From positions 558,001 through 622,000 of the forward strand of contig CBDFFO010000003.1 of NCBI GenBank assembly GCA_965246805.1: a stretch of DNA of 64,000 nt. Direction: 5' to 3'. The DNA is from Schlegelella_A sp965246805. GTDB lineage: Bacteria > Pseudomonadota > Gammaproteobacteria > Burkholderiales > Burkholderiaceae_C. Shown here piece after piece: positions 1 to 8,133 of the stretch. The position numbers were made by a program, and so were the translations under genes. Below the pieces are notes generated by a model. It was not told where the DNA came from. It did not search any database and saw nothing but the letters and a program-made list of their open reading frames with translations. How positions within the stretch are numbered: position 1 is the first letter of the stretch; every line of letters begins with the position of its first letter.

Positions 1-88
1 CTGGCCCGACCGCGTAGTTGTCGCGCACCTTGCCACTCGCGACGAGCGGCAGCGAATGCAGGCTCGTGTGGAGCAGCGCGCCGGTCAT
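1..88 (-). CDS. purC: Phosphoribosylaminoimidazole-succinocarboxamide synthase, N-terminal fragment
   Basis: Only the first 29 codons are present; the gene runs off the left edge. Reading leftwards from the ATG ending at 88 gives MTGALLHTSLHSLPL followed by GKVRDNY, the typical start of betaproteobacterial SAICAR synthetase, including the conserved GKVRD strand of the ATP-binding region. The enzyme joins aspartate to CAIR in purine synthesis. It sits 13 bases downstream of the aldolase gene on the same strand, the usual fba-purC order in Burkholderiales, so co-transcription is likely. Confidence 0.85.
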   Translation of the reverse strand, partial: MTGALLHTSLHSLPLVASGKVRDNYAVGP

Positions 89-101
89 CGCTGCACGCCG
101 T

Positions 102-1166
102 TCAGACCACCGTCTGCACCAGATCGTGCTCGGCATACCGAGCGGCCACGCGCGCTAGCGACTGCGGCTTGATCTTGCCGGCCTGGCCTTCGCAGTTGAA
201 CTGCAGATAGCGCGTGCGACAGAGTTGCCTGGCCGCTTCGCGCGCGGGCTTCAGGTAGTCGCGCGGGTCGAACTTGTCGGGGTTCTCGGCCAGGTACTTA
301 CGGATCGCACCGGTCATCGCGAGGCGCACGTCGGTGTCGATGTTGATCTTCCTCACCCCGTGCTTGATCGCTTCCTGAATCTCCTCGACCGGCACGCCGT
401 AAGTCTCCTTCATCGCGCCCCCGTACTGGCGGATCTCGGCCAGCAGCTCCTGCGGCACGCTCGACGAGCCGTGCATCACGAGGTGCGTGTTCGGGATGCG
501 GCGATGGATCTCCTTGATGCGGCCGATCGCGAGGATGTCGCCGGTGGGCTTTCGGGTGAACTTGTAGGCGCCGTGGCTGGTGCCGATCGCGATCGCGAGC
601 GCATCGAGCTGCGTGCGCTTGACGAAGTCGGCGGCCTGCTCGGGGTCGGTCAGCAACTGATCCATCGTCATCGTCGAATCGGTGCCGTGGCCGTCTTCCT
701 TGTCGCCCTTCATGGTCTCGAGCGAACCCAGGCAGCCGAGCTCGCCTTCGACCGTGACGCCGGCGCGATGCGCCATCTCGACCACCTTCGTGGTCACGTC
801 GACGTTGTAGTCGTAGCTCGCGATGGTCTTGCCGTCGGCCTGCAGAGAGCCGTCCATCATCACCGAACTGAAGCCGAGGTCGATCGCGCTCTGGCACACG
901 GCCGGGCTCTGGCCGTGGTCCTGGTGCATCACGAGCGGCACGTTCGGCCACGACTCGATCGCCGCCGAGATCAGGTGCTTGATAAACGCTTCGCCCGCGT
1001 ACTTGCGCGCACCCGCGCTCGCCTGCAGGATGACCGGCGCGCCGACCTCGTCGGCCGCCATCATCACGGCCTGCACCTGCTCGAGGTTGTTGACGTTGAA
1101 GGCCGGAATGCCGTAGCCGTTTTCGGCGGCGTGGTCGAGGAGCTGGCGCATGGAGACGAGAGGCAT
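102..1166 (-). CDS. fba: Fructose-bisphosphate aldolase, class II
   Basis: A 354-residue zinc-dependent aldolase interconverting fructose 1,6-bisphosphate with glyceraldehyde 3-phosphate and dihydroxyacetone phosphate. Visible family signatures are the HQDHG zinc/substrate segment near residue 82, the VEGELG segment, and the NIDTD phosphate-binding motif near residue 274. Length is normal for the CbbA/FbaC-type class II enzymes of betaproteobacteria. The ATG at 1166 is followed by PLVSMRQLLDHAAENGYG, the usual N-terminus. purC lies immediately downstream. In relatives pyk normally lies directly upstream; here it is 7.3 kb away. Confidence 0.95.
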   Translation of the reverse strand: MPLVSMRQLLDHAAENGYGIPAFNVNNLEQVQAVMMAADEVGAPVILQASAGARKYAGEAFIKHLISAAIESWPNVPLVMHQDHGQSPAVCQSAIDLGFSSVMMDGSLQADGKTIASYDYNVDVTTKVVEMAHRAGVTVEGELGCLGSLETMKGDKEDGHGTDSTMTMDQLLTDPEQAADFVKRTQLDALAIAIGTSHGAYKFTRKPTGDILAIGRIKEIHRRIPNTHLVMHGSSSVPQELLAEIRQYGGAMKETYGVPVEEIQEAIKHGVRKINIDTDVRLAMTGAIRKYLAENPDKFDPRDYLKPAREAARQLCRTRYLQFNCEGQAGKIKPQSLARVAARYAEHDLVQTVV

Positions 1167-1391
1167 GGGAGTGTCCTTAGGCGATGAAGGAAAAGCCGCG
1201 GCGATGCGTGCGTGCCGATGTTCAAGACATCCGCGGGGTCGCAGAAAAATCAGTTCTTGATTTTAGCGATGTGCTGCCTTCGTCGCCCACTCGACCTACG
1301 ACCTGCCGCAGATACGAGTCGAGGTCGGTACGGTTCGGAAGGATGCGGACGCGGATCGTGATGGCGGCTCCAACGACGCCGCCATCGACCG

Positions 1392-2435
1392 TCACGCGCT
1401 GACCCGCCGTGGCAGCAGCCGCGTTTCGCCGATCGCGAGCACGAAGAACGCATCGTCGTCGACACCCTCGGCCTTCCGACATGCGGCCAGCCCGCGCGGC
1501 GGCTCGTCGAGCGCTTCATCGGTGAGTTCGAAGGTGCCCCAATGCACGCCGAGCGAGCGCTTGGCACCGATGTCGCGGTGGATCTGCAGCGCCTCCTTCA
1601 CGTTGACATGCTGGTCGGCCATGAACCAGCGCGGCTCGTACGAGCCGATCGGCAGCAGCGCGATGTCGAAGCCACCGCCGCTGACGGCGGCCTGGCGTTC
1701 GGCGAAGTGCGCGTGGATGTCCTGGAAGTCGCGCGAGTAGCCGGTGTCGCCGGCGTAGAACAGATGGCAATCGGGCGCGCACACCGCGAATCCACCCCAC
1801 AACGTTTTCATGCGGTCGTTGACGCCGCGGGCCGACCAGTGCTGCGCAGGTACCAGCGTCACGTCGAGCTGGCCGATCGCATGGCGCTCCCACCAGTCGA
1901 GCTCGATCGTCGTGGTCGCACCGCGCTGCTTGCACCACGCCTTGAGGCCGAGCGGCACGACGAAGACCGGCGGCCCGCCCGATTGCCGGCACAGCGTGCG
2001 CACGGTTGCATCGTCGAGGTGGTCGTAGTGGTTGTGCGATGCGAGCACGAGGTCGATGCGCGGCAACGCGTCGATCGCGATGCCGGGTGCCTGGTGTCGC
2101 TTCGGCCCGGCAAAGCCGACCGGCGATGCGCGATCAGAGAAGATCGGGTCGGTAAGCACATTGAGGCCGCCGAGTTGCGCGAGCACCGTCGAGTGGCCGA
2201 TCCAAGTCACGGTCGGTTGCATCGCGTTGCCGCAGCAGGCGTTGGCGTGCAGAAACGAGAGGTCGGGCGCGACCACGGGGATCGGCGCCGACGGCGGCGG
2301 CGGCAATCGCTGTCGCGTCGCATCCCATCGCCAGCGCAGGACCTGTGCCAGAGACTTCGGTTCGAACTCGAGGTAGTTGTTCTGGAACCCGTGCGGGCGA
2401 TGGTGCGTCTTCGCGCGCCGGGTGATGGCCGTCAT
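1392..2435 (-). CDS. MBL-fold metallo-hydrolase (NAPE-PLD-like / COG2220)
   Basis: A 347-residue cytoplasmic metallo-beta-lactamase-fold hydrolase. It has the metal-binding ASHNHYDHLDD motif (HxHxDH type), the GDTGYS segment and the GVHWGTFELTDE histidine region, in the order seen in the COG2220 group related to N-acylphosphatidylethanolamine phospholipase D and UlaG. The open frame continues upstream in register through the ilvA gene, but that part is not protein-like, so the ATG at 2435 (MTAITRRAKTHHRPHG) is taken as start. It begins 8 bases after ilvA ends, so the two are probably one transcript. The substrate cannot be told from sequence. Confidence 0.88.
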   Translation of the reverse strand: MTAITRRAKTHHRPHGFQNNYLEFEPKSLAQVLRWRWDATRQRLPPPPSAPIPVVAPDLSFLHANACCGNAMQPTVTWIGHSTVLAQLGGLNVLTDPIFSDRASPVGFAGPKRHQAPGIAIDALPRIDLVLASHNHYDHLDDATVRTLCRQSGGPPVFVVPLGLKAWCKQRGATTTIELDWWERHAIGQLDVTLVPAQHWSARGVNDRMKTLWGGFAVCAPDCHLFYAGDTGYSRDFQDIHAHFAERQAAVSGGGFDIALLPIGSYEPRWFMADQHVNVKEALQIHRDIGAKRSLGVHWGTFELTDEALDEPPRGLAACRKAEGVDDDAFFVLAIGETRLLPRRVSA

Positions 2436-2443
2436 CGACGCGC

Positions 2444-3661
2444 TCAGCCGACGCGCGAAGCCGCGTAGCCCGCCGCCTTCATCGCTTCGATGATGGTCGC
2501 GATGTGCGCGTTGCCCCGCGTCTGCACCACAACCTCGATCTGCACGCGCTCGACCGAGAGCGTCGTGAAGGCGCGCTGGTGCTGCACCTCGTCGATGTTG
2601 GCGCCGAGCTGGCCGAGCAGTTGCGCCACATCGGCGAGCGCACCCGGCACATCGCGCACGTCGAACCGCAGGCGCGCGAGTCGACCCGACTTGACCATGC
2701 CGCGCTCGATGATCTCGGCCAGCACCAGGGGCTCGATGTTGCCGCCGCACAGCACCAGGCCGACCTGGCGGCCGGCGAAGCGCTCGCGGTCCTTCAGCAC
2801 CGCGGCGAGACCGACGGCACCCGCCCCTTCGACCACGGTCTTCTCGATCTCGAGCAGCATCAGGATTGCTTGTTCGATGTCGTCTTCCGACACGAGCATC
2901 ACGTCGTCGCACAACGCTCGAATGATCGGCAACGTCAACGCGCCGGGCGACTTCACGCCGATGCCGTCGGCGATCGTCGCCTGGCGGCTTTCGCGCTGCT
3001 CGTTGTGCACTGCATTCCAGGCGGCGGGGAAGCGCTCGGTCTGCACGCCGACGATGCGGATGTCGGGACGGATGACCTTGGCCACAGTCGCCATGCCGGC
3101 GATCAGCCCGCCACCGCCGATCGCTATCACCAGGGTGTCGATCGATGGCTGCTGCGCAAGCATCTCGAGCGCGACCGTGCCTTGCCCCGCGATCACCGCC
3201 GGGTCGTCGAACGGATGGACCACCACCAGCCCGCGCTCGGCCGCGAGCGCGAGGCCGGCGACGCGCGCGTCTTCGAACGTATCGCCCTGCAAGACCACCT
3301 TGGCGCCGAACCCGCGCGTGTTCTCGACCTTCACCGACGATGCGAAGCGCGGCATCACGATGGTCGCCTGGATGGCCATGCGCTGGGCGTGGTACGCCAC
3401 GGCCTGCGCGTGGTTGCCGGCCGAGACCGCGAGCACGCCTCGCGCCCGTTCGGGTGGCGTGAGCTGTGCCATCTTGTTGAGGGCGCCGCGCTCCTTGAAC
3501 GACGCGGTGAACTGCAGGTTCTCGAACTTGATGAAGACGTCGCAGCCGCAGATCGCCGACAGCGTTCTCGAGGGCAGGCAAGGCGTGTCGCTGACCTCGC
3601 CCTGCAGACGGACGGCGGCTTCCCGGACGGCTTCGGCGGTGATGGCAGGTGAGGCACTCAT
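2444..3661 (-). CDS. ilvA: Threonine ammonia-lyase with ACT domain
   Basis: A 405-residue PLP enzyme converting threonine to 2-oxobutanoate. The PLP lysine lies in FTASFKERGA (about residue 57), the phosphate-binding glycine loop is AIGGGGLIAG, and AGNHAQAVA is the serine/threonine dehydratase signature. The C-terminal ~80 residues (RLRFDVRDVPGALADVAQLL) form one ACT domain. The single ACT domain and length match the shorter TdcB/IlvA type rather than the 500-residue two-ACT biosynthetic form, so the role may be either isoleucine synthesis or catabolism. Start is the ATG at 3661 (MSASPAITAEAV). Confidence 0.92.
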   Translation of the reverse strand: MSASPAITAEAVREAAVRLQGEVSDTPCLPSRTLSAICGCDVFIKFENLQFTASFKERGALNKMAQLTPPERARGVLAVSAGNHAQAVAYHAQRMAIQATIVMPRFASSVKVENTRGFGAKVVLQGDTFEDARVAGLALAAERGLVVVHPFDDPAVIAGQGTVALEMLAQQPSIDTLVIAIGGGGLIAGMATVAKVIRPDIRIVGVQTERFPAAWNAVHNEQRESRQATIADGIGVKSPGALTLPIIRALCDDVMLVSEDDIEQAILMLLEIEKTVVEGAGAVGLAAVLKDRERFAGRQVGLVLCGGNIEPLVLAEIIERGMVKSGRLARLRFDVRDVPGALADVAQLLGQLGANIDEVQHQRAFTTLSVERVQIEVVVQTRGNAHIATIIEAMKAAGYAASRVG

Positions 3662-3846
3662 GCGTCCATTCTCGCGTGGCGCGCGGGCCGGGCGTCACGC
3701 CGACTCACACATTCGCGCGAGCCAGCATCGATCGCGGTGGACGGCGCCGCGACGCGCCCTTCGTACAACCGGCCCTGTTGGGGGAGGATGTGGCGGGTCA
3801 GCGCAATCCTTGCAGCACGTTCAGAGTCAAGCGCTGTTTGCCCATC

Positions 3847-4491
3847 TCACGCCCAGCGCAGCACACGCGAACCGGCCACAGCGCCGAGCGCCGCAGGCGC
3901 GGCGATTCCAAGGATGTACCAAAGCGCCAGAAACGGCAGGGCCATCTCGTTGCAATGCACCGCGTAGACCAATGCGGCCGCGCTGCCTGCCAACGCGCCG
4001 GCAGAGAAGCCGGCGAGCGTCGGTCGAGTCGGCGCCAACCCGCGCAGCGTGACGAACAGCGCGGCCAGGAGAGGCAATGACAACAGGGCGATGCTGCCCA
4101 CGCAAAGCCATGCAGAAGCGCCCACGATCATCGGCACCCGCTCTGTTGGCAGGGCCCGCGACAGGTCCAGAAACGCTCCGGCCCAGAGCACTGCCACCAA
4201 GGCGGCCACGGCCACGCAAGCTCCCTTCGCCTGGTCGGCCGGTCTGGAGAGCCTAGTCGTCGCGAAAACGAACAACGCCATCAACAGAGAGGGAACGGCC
4301 AGCTTCAGCCAGAACATGGGCATCCCCACGGCGGACGCGAGGTCCGGCCGCGGGCCGAGGAAGGCGAGCATGCCCGCCGCCGCCGACAAGATGCCGACGA
4401 CGGTGGCGGCGAGGATTCGCCGCGCGGGAGTGCGCGAATCGGCCGCGATCGGGCCGCTGGCGAGCATCGCGATCAACGCATCGGTCTTCAC
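3847..4491 (-). CDS. nrsF: NrsF-family (DUF1109) membrane anti-sigma factor
   Basis: A 214-residue protein with about six hydrophobic helices and short loops, the layout of DUF1109/NrsF anti-sigma factors that hold ECF sigma factors at the inner membrane. The start codon overlaps the sigma-factor stop by an ATGA arrangement, so the pair is translationally coupled. Cysteines are at residues 92, 130 and 180. In Caulobacter NrsF two conserved cysteines near residues 131 and 181 are needed for metal sensing; the last two here match in position, which supports but does not prove the same role. The target is almost certainly the adjacent sigma factor. Confidence 0.85.
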   Translation of the reverse strand: MKTDALIAMLASGPIAADSRTPARRILAATVVGILSAAAGMLAFLGPRPDLASAVGMPMFWLKLAVPSLLMALFVFATTRLSRPADQAKGACVAVAALVAVLWAGAFLDLSRALPTERVPMIVGASAWLCVGSIALLSLPLLAALFVTLRGLAPTRPTLAGFSAGALAGSAAALVYAVHCNEMALPFLALWYILGIAAPAALGAVAGSRVLRWA

Positions 4492-5039
4492 CGCGAGGGG
4501 CTGGTGCGGCGCGCCAGCAATTTGAGGCCCCGATGAATGCCGACTTTGACAGCCGATTCCGACATGCCCAGTTGATACGCCGTTTGCGCCACCGATCGAC
4601 CTTCCAGTTTGACTCGCACGATGGGCAGCCGATATCTGTCAGGCAGCGTGGCCAGAAGCTTCAACAGATCTCGCCGAGATTCCGCAGCGGCGGAGCCGCT
4701 CTCGACAAAGGCGCTGTCGTTCATATCGTCCGAAAGGGGCACTTCCAACGCTCTGCGCGGGCCGTGCGATCGCAACGAATCGATCAGCTTGTAGCGGGCG
4801 ATGGCATAAAACCACGGCATCAGGCGCTGAGAAGGGCGGTAGGTGTCACGTTGGTTGTGCAAAGCAAGCAAGGTTTCCTGCACGAGGTCCTCCACGTCGT
4901 CGGGGAAGGCACCGAGTCGGCGTCGAAAATAGGCGCGCGCATACACGCTGCTTTGCGTCAGGAAACGGCGGTACGCCGCACTGTCGCCACGGAGCCCCGA
5001 CAACAACAGCGCGCGCAGCTTTTCCTCGATGTCGTCCAA
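4488..5039 (-). CDS. sigF: ECF RNA polymerase sigma factor (SigF-like)
   Basis: About 183 residues with ECF sigma region 2 (AYFRRRLGAFPDDVEDLVQE, then PWFYAIARYKLIDSLR) and region 4 (LPDRYRLPIVRVKLEGRSVAQTA followed by GMSESAVKVGIHRGLKLL). No in-frame ATG exists near the N-terminus. I chose the TTG at 5039, preceded by AAGGA at 5044-5048, but a TTG a dozen codons downstream, preceded by GAGGAAAA, is possible. It is coupled to nrsF and faces the bufferin operon across a 164-base gap. This is the arrangement of Caulobacter SigF-NrsF, which controls DUF2282/DUF692 operons in response to metals. Confidence 0.85.
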   Translation of the reverse strand: MDDIEEKLRALLLSGLRGDSAAYRRFLTQSSVYARAYFRRRLGAFPDDVEDLVQETLLALHNQRDTYRPSQRLMPWFYAIARYKLIDSLRSHGPRRALEVPLSDDMNDSAFVESGSAAAESRRDLLKLLATLPDRYRLPIVRVKLEGRSVAQTAYQLGMSESAVKVGIHRGLKLLARRTSPSR

Positions 5040-5052
5040 TGCATCCTTGAAG

Positions 5053-5077
5053 TTCGGGCTGCTGCGGGATGGGTTAC
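5053..5077 (-). promoter_or_regulatory. Putative SigF-type promoter for sigF-nrsF
   Basis: On the minus strand GTAACC (5077-5072) is followed after exactly 15 bases by CGAA (5056-5053). This matches the SigF promoter described in Caulobacter (GTAACC and CGAA elements; spacing there recalled as about 16) and is identical in elements and spacing to the facing copy at 5106-5130. The -10 element is only 14 bases from the proposed TTG start, so a transcript from here would have almost no leader. Confidence 0.7.
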
Positions 5078-5105
5078 ATCGGAGCCAAAAAAATTCCGGG
5101 GCGGC

Positions 5106-5130
5106 GTAACCAAATTGCACGACCCCCGAA
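5106..5130 (+). promoter_or_regulatory. Putative SigF-type promoter for the bufferin operon
   Basis: GTAACC at 5106-5111, a 15-base spacer, then CGAA at 5127-5130. Predicted transcription start is near 5137, leaving a leader of roughly 65 bases before the bufA ATG. The matching minus-strand element upstream of the sigma gene supports autoregulated, divergent transcription by the neighbouring sigma factor. Confidence 0.75.
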
Positions 5131-5144
5131 CTGACTCGGGACCA

Positions 5145-5161
5145 CTGCAGATTTGCTGCAG
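5145..5161. repeat. Small perfect inverted repeat in the bufA leader
   Basis: CTGCAG at 5145-5150 and again at 5156-5161, separated by ATTTG, form a 6-bp stem just downstream of the predicted transcription start. It could be a leader hairpin or an operator. It is too short to assign a role. Confidence 0.35.
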
Positions 5162-5203
5162 CGGCTTCTCGATCGTTTTCCACCTCAACTTGGAGTTTCG
5201 CCC

Positions 5204-5491
5204 ATGAATACCCGTTCCCTTGCTTTGGCAGCTGCCACCCTCGCCGCGCTTTCGACCAACGTGTTCGCCGCTGGCGACAAGATGGCGGGCGAGAAGGCGG
5301 ATGCCACCGAGAAATGCTACGGCGTGTCGCTGGCCGGCAAGAACGACTGTGCAGCCGGCGCCGGCACCACCTGCGCGGGCACGTCGAAGGTCGATTACCA
5401 GGGCAACGCGTGGAAAAGCGTCGCCAAGGGCACCTGCACCACGATCCAGACGCCCAAGGGAGTCGGCTCGCTGTCCGCGACGAAAGCCTGA
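5204..5491 (+). CDS. bufA: Bufferin precursor, DUF2282 / BufA1-type small secreted protein
   Basis: A 95-residue exported peptide precursor: signal peptide 1-22/23 (MNTRSLALAAATLAAL, then STNVFA), and a mature part with exactly four cysteines at residues 38, 49, 57 and 78, the number conserved in bufferin-1 (DUF2282). In characterised bufferins a DUF692 enzyme turns cysteines into thiooxazole groups and the product sequesters copper in the periplasm. Start is the ATG at 5204 with GGAG 9 bases upstream. It is the first gene of bufA-bufB-bufC-doxX. Copper binding here is inferred from family and context. Confidence 0.85.
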   Translation: MNTRSLALAAATLAALSTNVFAAGDKMAGEKADATEKCYGVSLAGKNDCAAGAGTTCAGTSKVDYQGNAWKSVAKGTCTTIQTPKGVGSLSATKA

Positions 5492-5505
5492 TTCTCCGGC
5501 CCGTG

Positions 5506-6345
5506 ATGAGCGAGATCACCGCGGGCCTGGGGCTCAAGCCGGAACACTTCGACGATGCCTTGCGGTGCCGCTCCGCTGGCATGTGGTTCGAGGTGCATGC
5601 CGAGAACTTCATGGTCGCGGGGGGTCCCAGGCGTGCCTGGCTGGAACGCGTCCGAAGGGAGCATCCGGTTTCGTTGCACGGCGTCTCGCTCTCGCTCGCC
5701 GGCGCCGATCCGGTCGACCGCGCCGCACTTGCTGGTCTGGCCGGTCTGGTGCGTGAGCTTGAACCGGTCCTGGTTTCGGAGCACCTCGCGTGGTCTCGTT
5801 CCAATGGAGCCTATTTTCCAGATCTGTTGCCATTTCCACGCACCCGGGAAGCACTGGTGCAGGTCAGCGCGAACATTTCATGCGTACAGGAGGCGATCGG
5901 CACCACGATCGCGATCGAGAACCCGTCGAACTACCTCGACCTGGCAGGGCATGAGTTTGATGAGATCGAGTTCTTGACGCTGGTGGCTCGTCGGACCGGC
6001 TGCTCGCTGCTGCTCGACATCAACAACGTCTACGTCAGCGCCGCGAACACCGAGTCCTCGGCGCCGCGTTATATCGATCTTTTTCCGTTTGAGCTGGTCT
6101 CGGAGGTGCACCTGGCAGGGCATCGGCCCGACCCGATTCACCGCGACCGGCTTCTCATCGATTCACACGATGCGCCGGTCGCGCCCGAGGTCTGGGCGTT
6201 GTTCCAGCGTTTCGTGGATCGCGCAGGAGCGCGACCCACGCTCATCGAGCGCGATGCCGACCTGCCCGCCTTCAGCACGCTGCTGTCCGAACGCGACGAG
6301 GCGCACCGACGCCTCACGCAAGTCGCCGCCGCGCAGGCCGCTTGA
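5506..6345 (+). CDS. bufB: MNIO-family (DUF692) multinuclear iron oxidative enzyme
   Basis: A 279-residue TIM-barrel protein of the DUF692 family, which holds two or three iron ions and oxidatively modifies cysteines of a partner peptide. Family metal-ligand segments are visible in order: FEVHAENF, SLHGVSLSL, VSEHLAWS, IAIENPSNYL, LLLDINNVYV and EVHLAGH. The ATG at 5506 (MSEITAGLGLK) gives the usual length; the open frame extends upstream only through bufA. It lies 14 bases after bufA and its stop overlaps the bufC start (TGATG), so the three genes are translationally linked. Confidence 0.9.
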   Translation: MSEITAGLGLKPEHFDDALRCRSAGMWFEVHAENFMVAGGPRRAWLERVRREHPVSLHGVSLSLAGADPVDRAALAGLAGLVRELEPVLVSEHLAWSRSNGAYFPDLLPFPRTREALVQVSANISCVQEAIGTTIAIENPSNYLDLAGHEFDEIEFLTLVARRTGCSLLLDINNVYVSAANTESSAPRYIDLFPFELVSEVHLAGHRPDPIHRDRLLIDSHDAPVAPEVWALFQRFVDRAGARPTLIERDADLPAFSTLLSERDEAHRRLTQVAAAQAA

Positions 6346-7109
6346 TGGACGACCCCTTTCGAGGTTTTCACGCGGCCTTCGTCCGGGCGTTGCTGCAAGA
6401 AACCGCCGCGTCGCCGGCAGCGGTGCTCTCCGAACAACCGGGCTTCGCGGTCTACCGCAACACCGTGATGGCGGGCTGCATCGATGCGTTGGCGTCGAAC
6501 TATCCGACCGTTTACCAACTTGTCGGTGCCGACTGCTTTCAACACGTCGCCAAGTCGTTTGCTCGAACATGTCCTCCGAGCTCCGGGACCCTCGCCCATT
6601 ACGGCGCGGAGTTCCCGGCCTTCCTCGGATCCCTGGACATCTTCACGGCGCTGACCTACCTGCCGGGTGTCGCCACGCTCGACCGCTTCTGGACCGAGGC
6701 GCACCTGTCGGCTGACGCTGCCGTGCTTCAGCCCGCCGATCTCGCGCCCTTGACGCCAGAGCAGCTGACCGGTTCCTGCTTGGTGCCTCACCCCTGCACG
6801 CGATGGGCGGTCTTCGAGTCGGTGCCCGCGTACACCGTGTGGCGTCGCCACCGAGAGCACCTCCCGCTCGATGACGAACTCGATTGGCGGGGCGAGGGCG
6901 CCCTCCTGACACGACGAGGCGGCGTCGTCACATGGACCGGCATCTCCTCCGACGCCGCGGCCTTCCTGACATCGTGCAGCGCAGGCCGAAGCGTCGCCTC
7001 GGCCATGGAGGAGGCCGCTTCGACGCGACCCGTCGACGACGCATCGGTGTGGCTGCCCGAGTTGATTCGCGCTGGGGCTTTCAGCCGGCTCATCGAGGTG
7101 GCGACATGA
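6345..7109 (+). CDS. bufC: DUF2063 family protein, MNIO partner
   Basis: A 254-residue protein of the DUF2063 family, which accompanies DUF692 enzymes and is thought to bind the precursor peptide and deliver it to the enzyme. Its N-terminal half (FRGFHAAFVRALL, then FAVYRNTVMAGCIDALASNYP) is the DUF2063 helical domain; the C-terminal ~90 residues resemble the winged-helix peptide-recognition part. ATG at 6345 overlaps the bufB stop, and its own stop overlaps the doxX start (ATGA). No membrane segment or signal peptide was seen. Confidence 0.87.
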   Translation: MDDPFRGFHAAFVRALLQETAASPAAVLSEQPGFAVYRNTVMAGCIDALASNYPTVYQLVGADCFQHVAKSFARTCPPSSGTLAHYGAEFPAFLGSLDIFTALTYLPGVATLDRFWTEAHLSADAAVLQPADLAPLTPEQLTGSCLVPHPCTRWAVFESVPAYTVWRRHREHLPLDDELDWRGEGALLTRRGGVVTWTGISSDAAAFLTSCSAGRSVASAMEEAASTRPVDDASVWLPELIRAGAFSRLIEVAT

Positions 7110-7549
7110 CGCACGCACTGCGCGCGACATGGAATCGGGCAGCGGCCACGCTCGATCGTTTGATCGGGATGGACGCCGTCCTCGCTGTCAGCCGTGTCGG
7201 CATCGCAGCCGTGTTCTTCTACTCGGGCCGGACCAAGGTCGACGGCTATCTCCACGTCACCGACAACGCAAAGGCCCTCTTCCGTGACGAGTATCGACTG
7301 CCGTTCGTTGACGCGAGCGTCGCGGCCTATGGCGCGGCCTACGCAGAGCACCTGTTCCCGATCTTGCTCGTGCTGGGTCTGGCGACCCGGCTGTCTGCGT
7401 TGGCGCTCCTGGTCATGACGCTGATCATCGAAGTGTTCGTCTACCCCGACGCCTGGCCGACGCATGTGTCCTGGGCTGCTTCGCTGCTCTTGCTCGCCGC
7501 GAAGGGCGGCGGAAACTGGTCCTTCGACCGCGTGCTTGGGCTTCGCTGA
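7106..7549 (+). CDS. DoxX family membrane protein
   Basis: A 147-residue inner-membrane protein with four predicted helices; RVGIAAVFFYSGRTKVDGY is the DoxX-type first helix and loop. DoxX proteins are the usual fourth gene of bufferin operons (gigABCD in Caulobacter). Their function there is not settled; redox or quinone-linked roles have been proposed for DoxX proteins. Translationally coupled to bufC by an ATGA overlap. No clear terminator was found right after the stop; the palindromic block begins about 180 bases downstream. Confidence 0.88.
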   Translation: MTHALRATWNRAAATLDRLIGMDAVLAVSRVGIAAVFFYSGRTKVDGYLHVTDNAKALFRDEYRLPFVDASVAAYGAAYAEHLFPILLVLGLATRLSALALLVMTLIIEVFVYPDAWPTHVSWAASLLLLAAKGGGNWSFDRVLGLR

Positions 7550-7804
7550 AACACACGGATCGGCGACGCATTCCGGCCACGTGGTCACAACGTGGGCGCC
7601 GGGCCGGTTTCGTTCGGACCCGGTAATTGCAGCCAGCGAACGACCCACCCTGCCCGGGTCACGCGACCGTTGATTTGGCTCTAGCAGCACAGCCGTGGGT
7701 GGGGGTCCCGCGCGTGGCGCGTCGAGCGGCTCAGCCGCGGGCGAGTGGCTGTCGGCGCGCAGCTGCCGCGGTCATCGCATTCGCGATGACTGCCCTCCGG
7801 TGAT

Positions 7805-7930
7805 CGGGTTTTGGGGGCGAGCGAAGAACTCGCCCTCGTAGGTGGAGCAGAGCGCTTCAGATGGTTACGGGCTCGGGGCTCAGACAGCTGCGCTCGTCGT
7901 GCCCCACGTCTCGGGGTCCCCCAAAACCCG
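7805..7930 (+). repeat. 126-base MITE-like element, copy 1
   Basis: Bounded by CGGGTTTTGGGGG and its exact inverse CCCCCAAAACCCG, i.e. 13-base terminal inverted repeats. The interior has no start-to-stop frame of interest. The same 126-base unit occurs inverted at 8134-8259 with about a dozen differences. Confidence 0.75.
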
Positions 7931-8005
7931 AACACCGGCGGCGCTTGCAGATGCGCGCCGACAGCCACTCGCCCGCGGCTTCGCGGAAGCGCAGCGCTCC
8001 GCCAG

Positions 8006-8035
8006 GTCCCCTCTCCCGCGAGCGGGAGAGGGGAC
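8006..8035. repeat. REP-like perfect palindrome
   Basis: GTCCCCTCTCCCGC, a two-base GA centre, then the exact inverse: a 14-bp perfect stem. This CTCTCCCGC...GCGGGAGAG hairpin is a common intergenic palindrome type in GC-rich proteobacteria. Here it lies between the two inverted 126-base copies. Confidence 0.75.
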
Positions 8036-8133
8036 AGGTCGACGGTGCGCAAAGCCGGTATCGGGCCCCCACCGCGCCCAGCAAAGGCGCAGTCGGCCGG
8101 CGGGCGTGGCGTATCGGAGGCGCCGGAGCTGCT

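Noticed and set aside
225..1187. Long plus-strand ORF opposite fba
   Set aside because: Arg/His/Val-rich shadow of the aldolase gene; no family features.
2436..3698. Upstream extension of the MBL-hydrolase frame (768-residue ORF)
   Set aside because: The first ~420 residues are Arg-rich noise antiparallel in character and overlap ilvA in another frame; the real gene starts at 2435.
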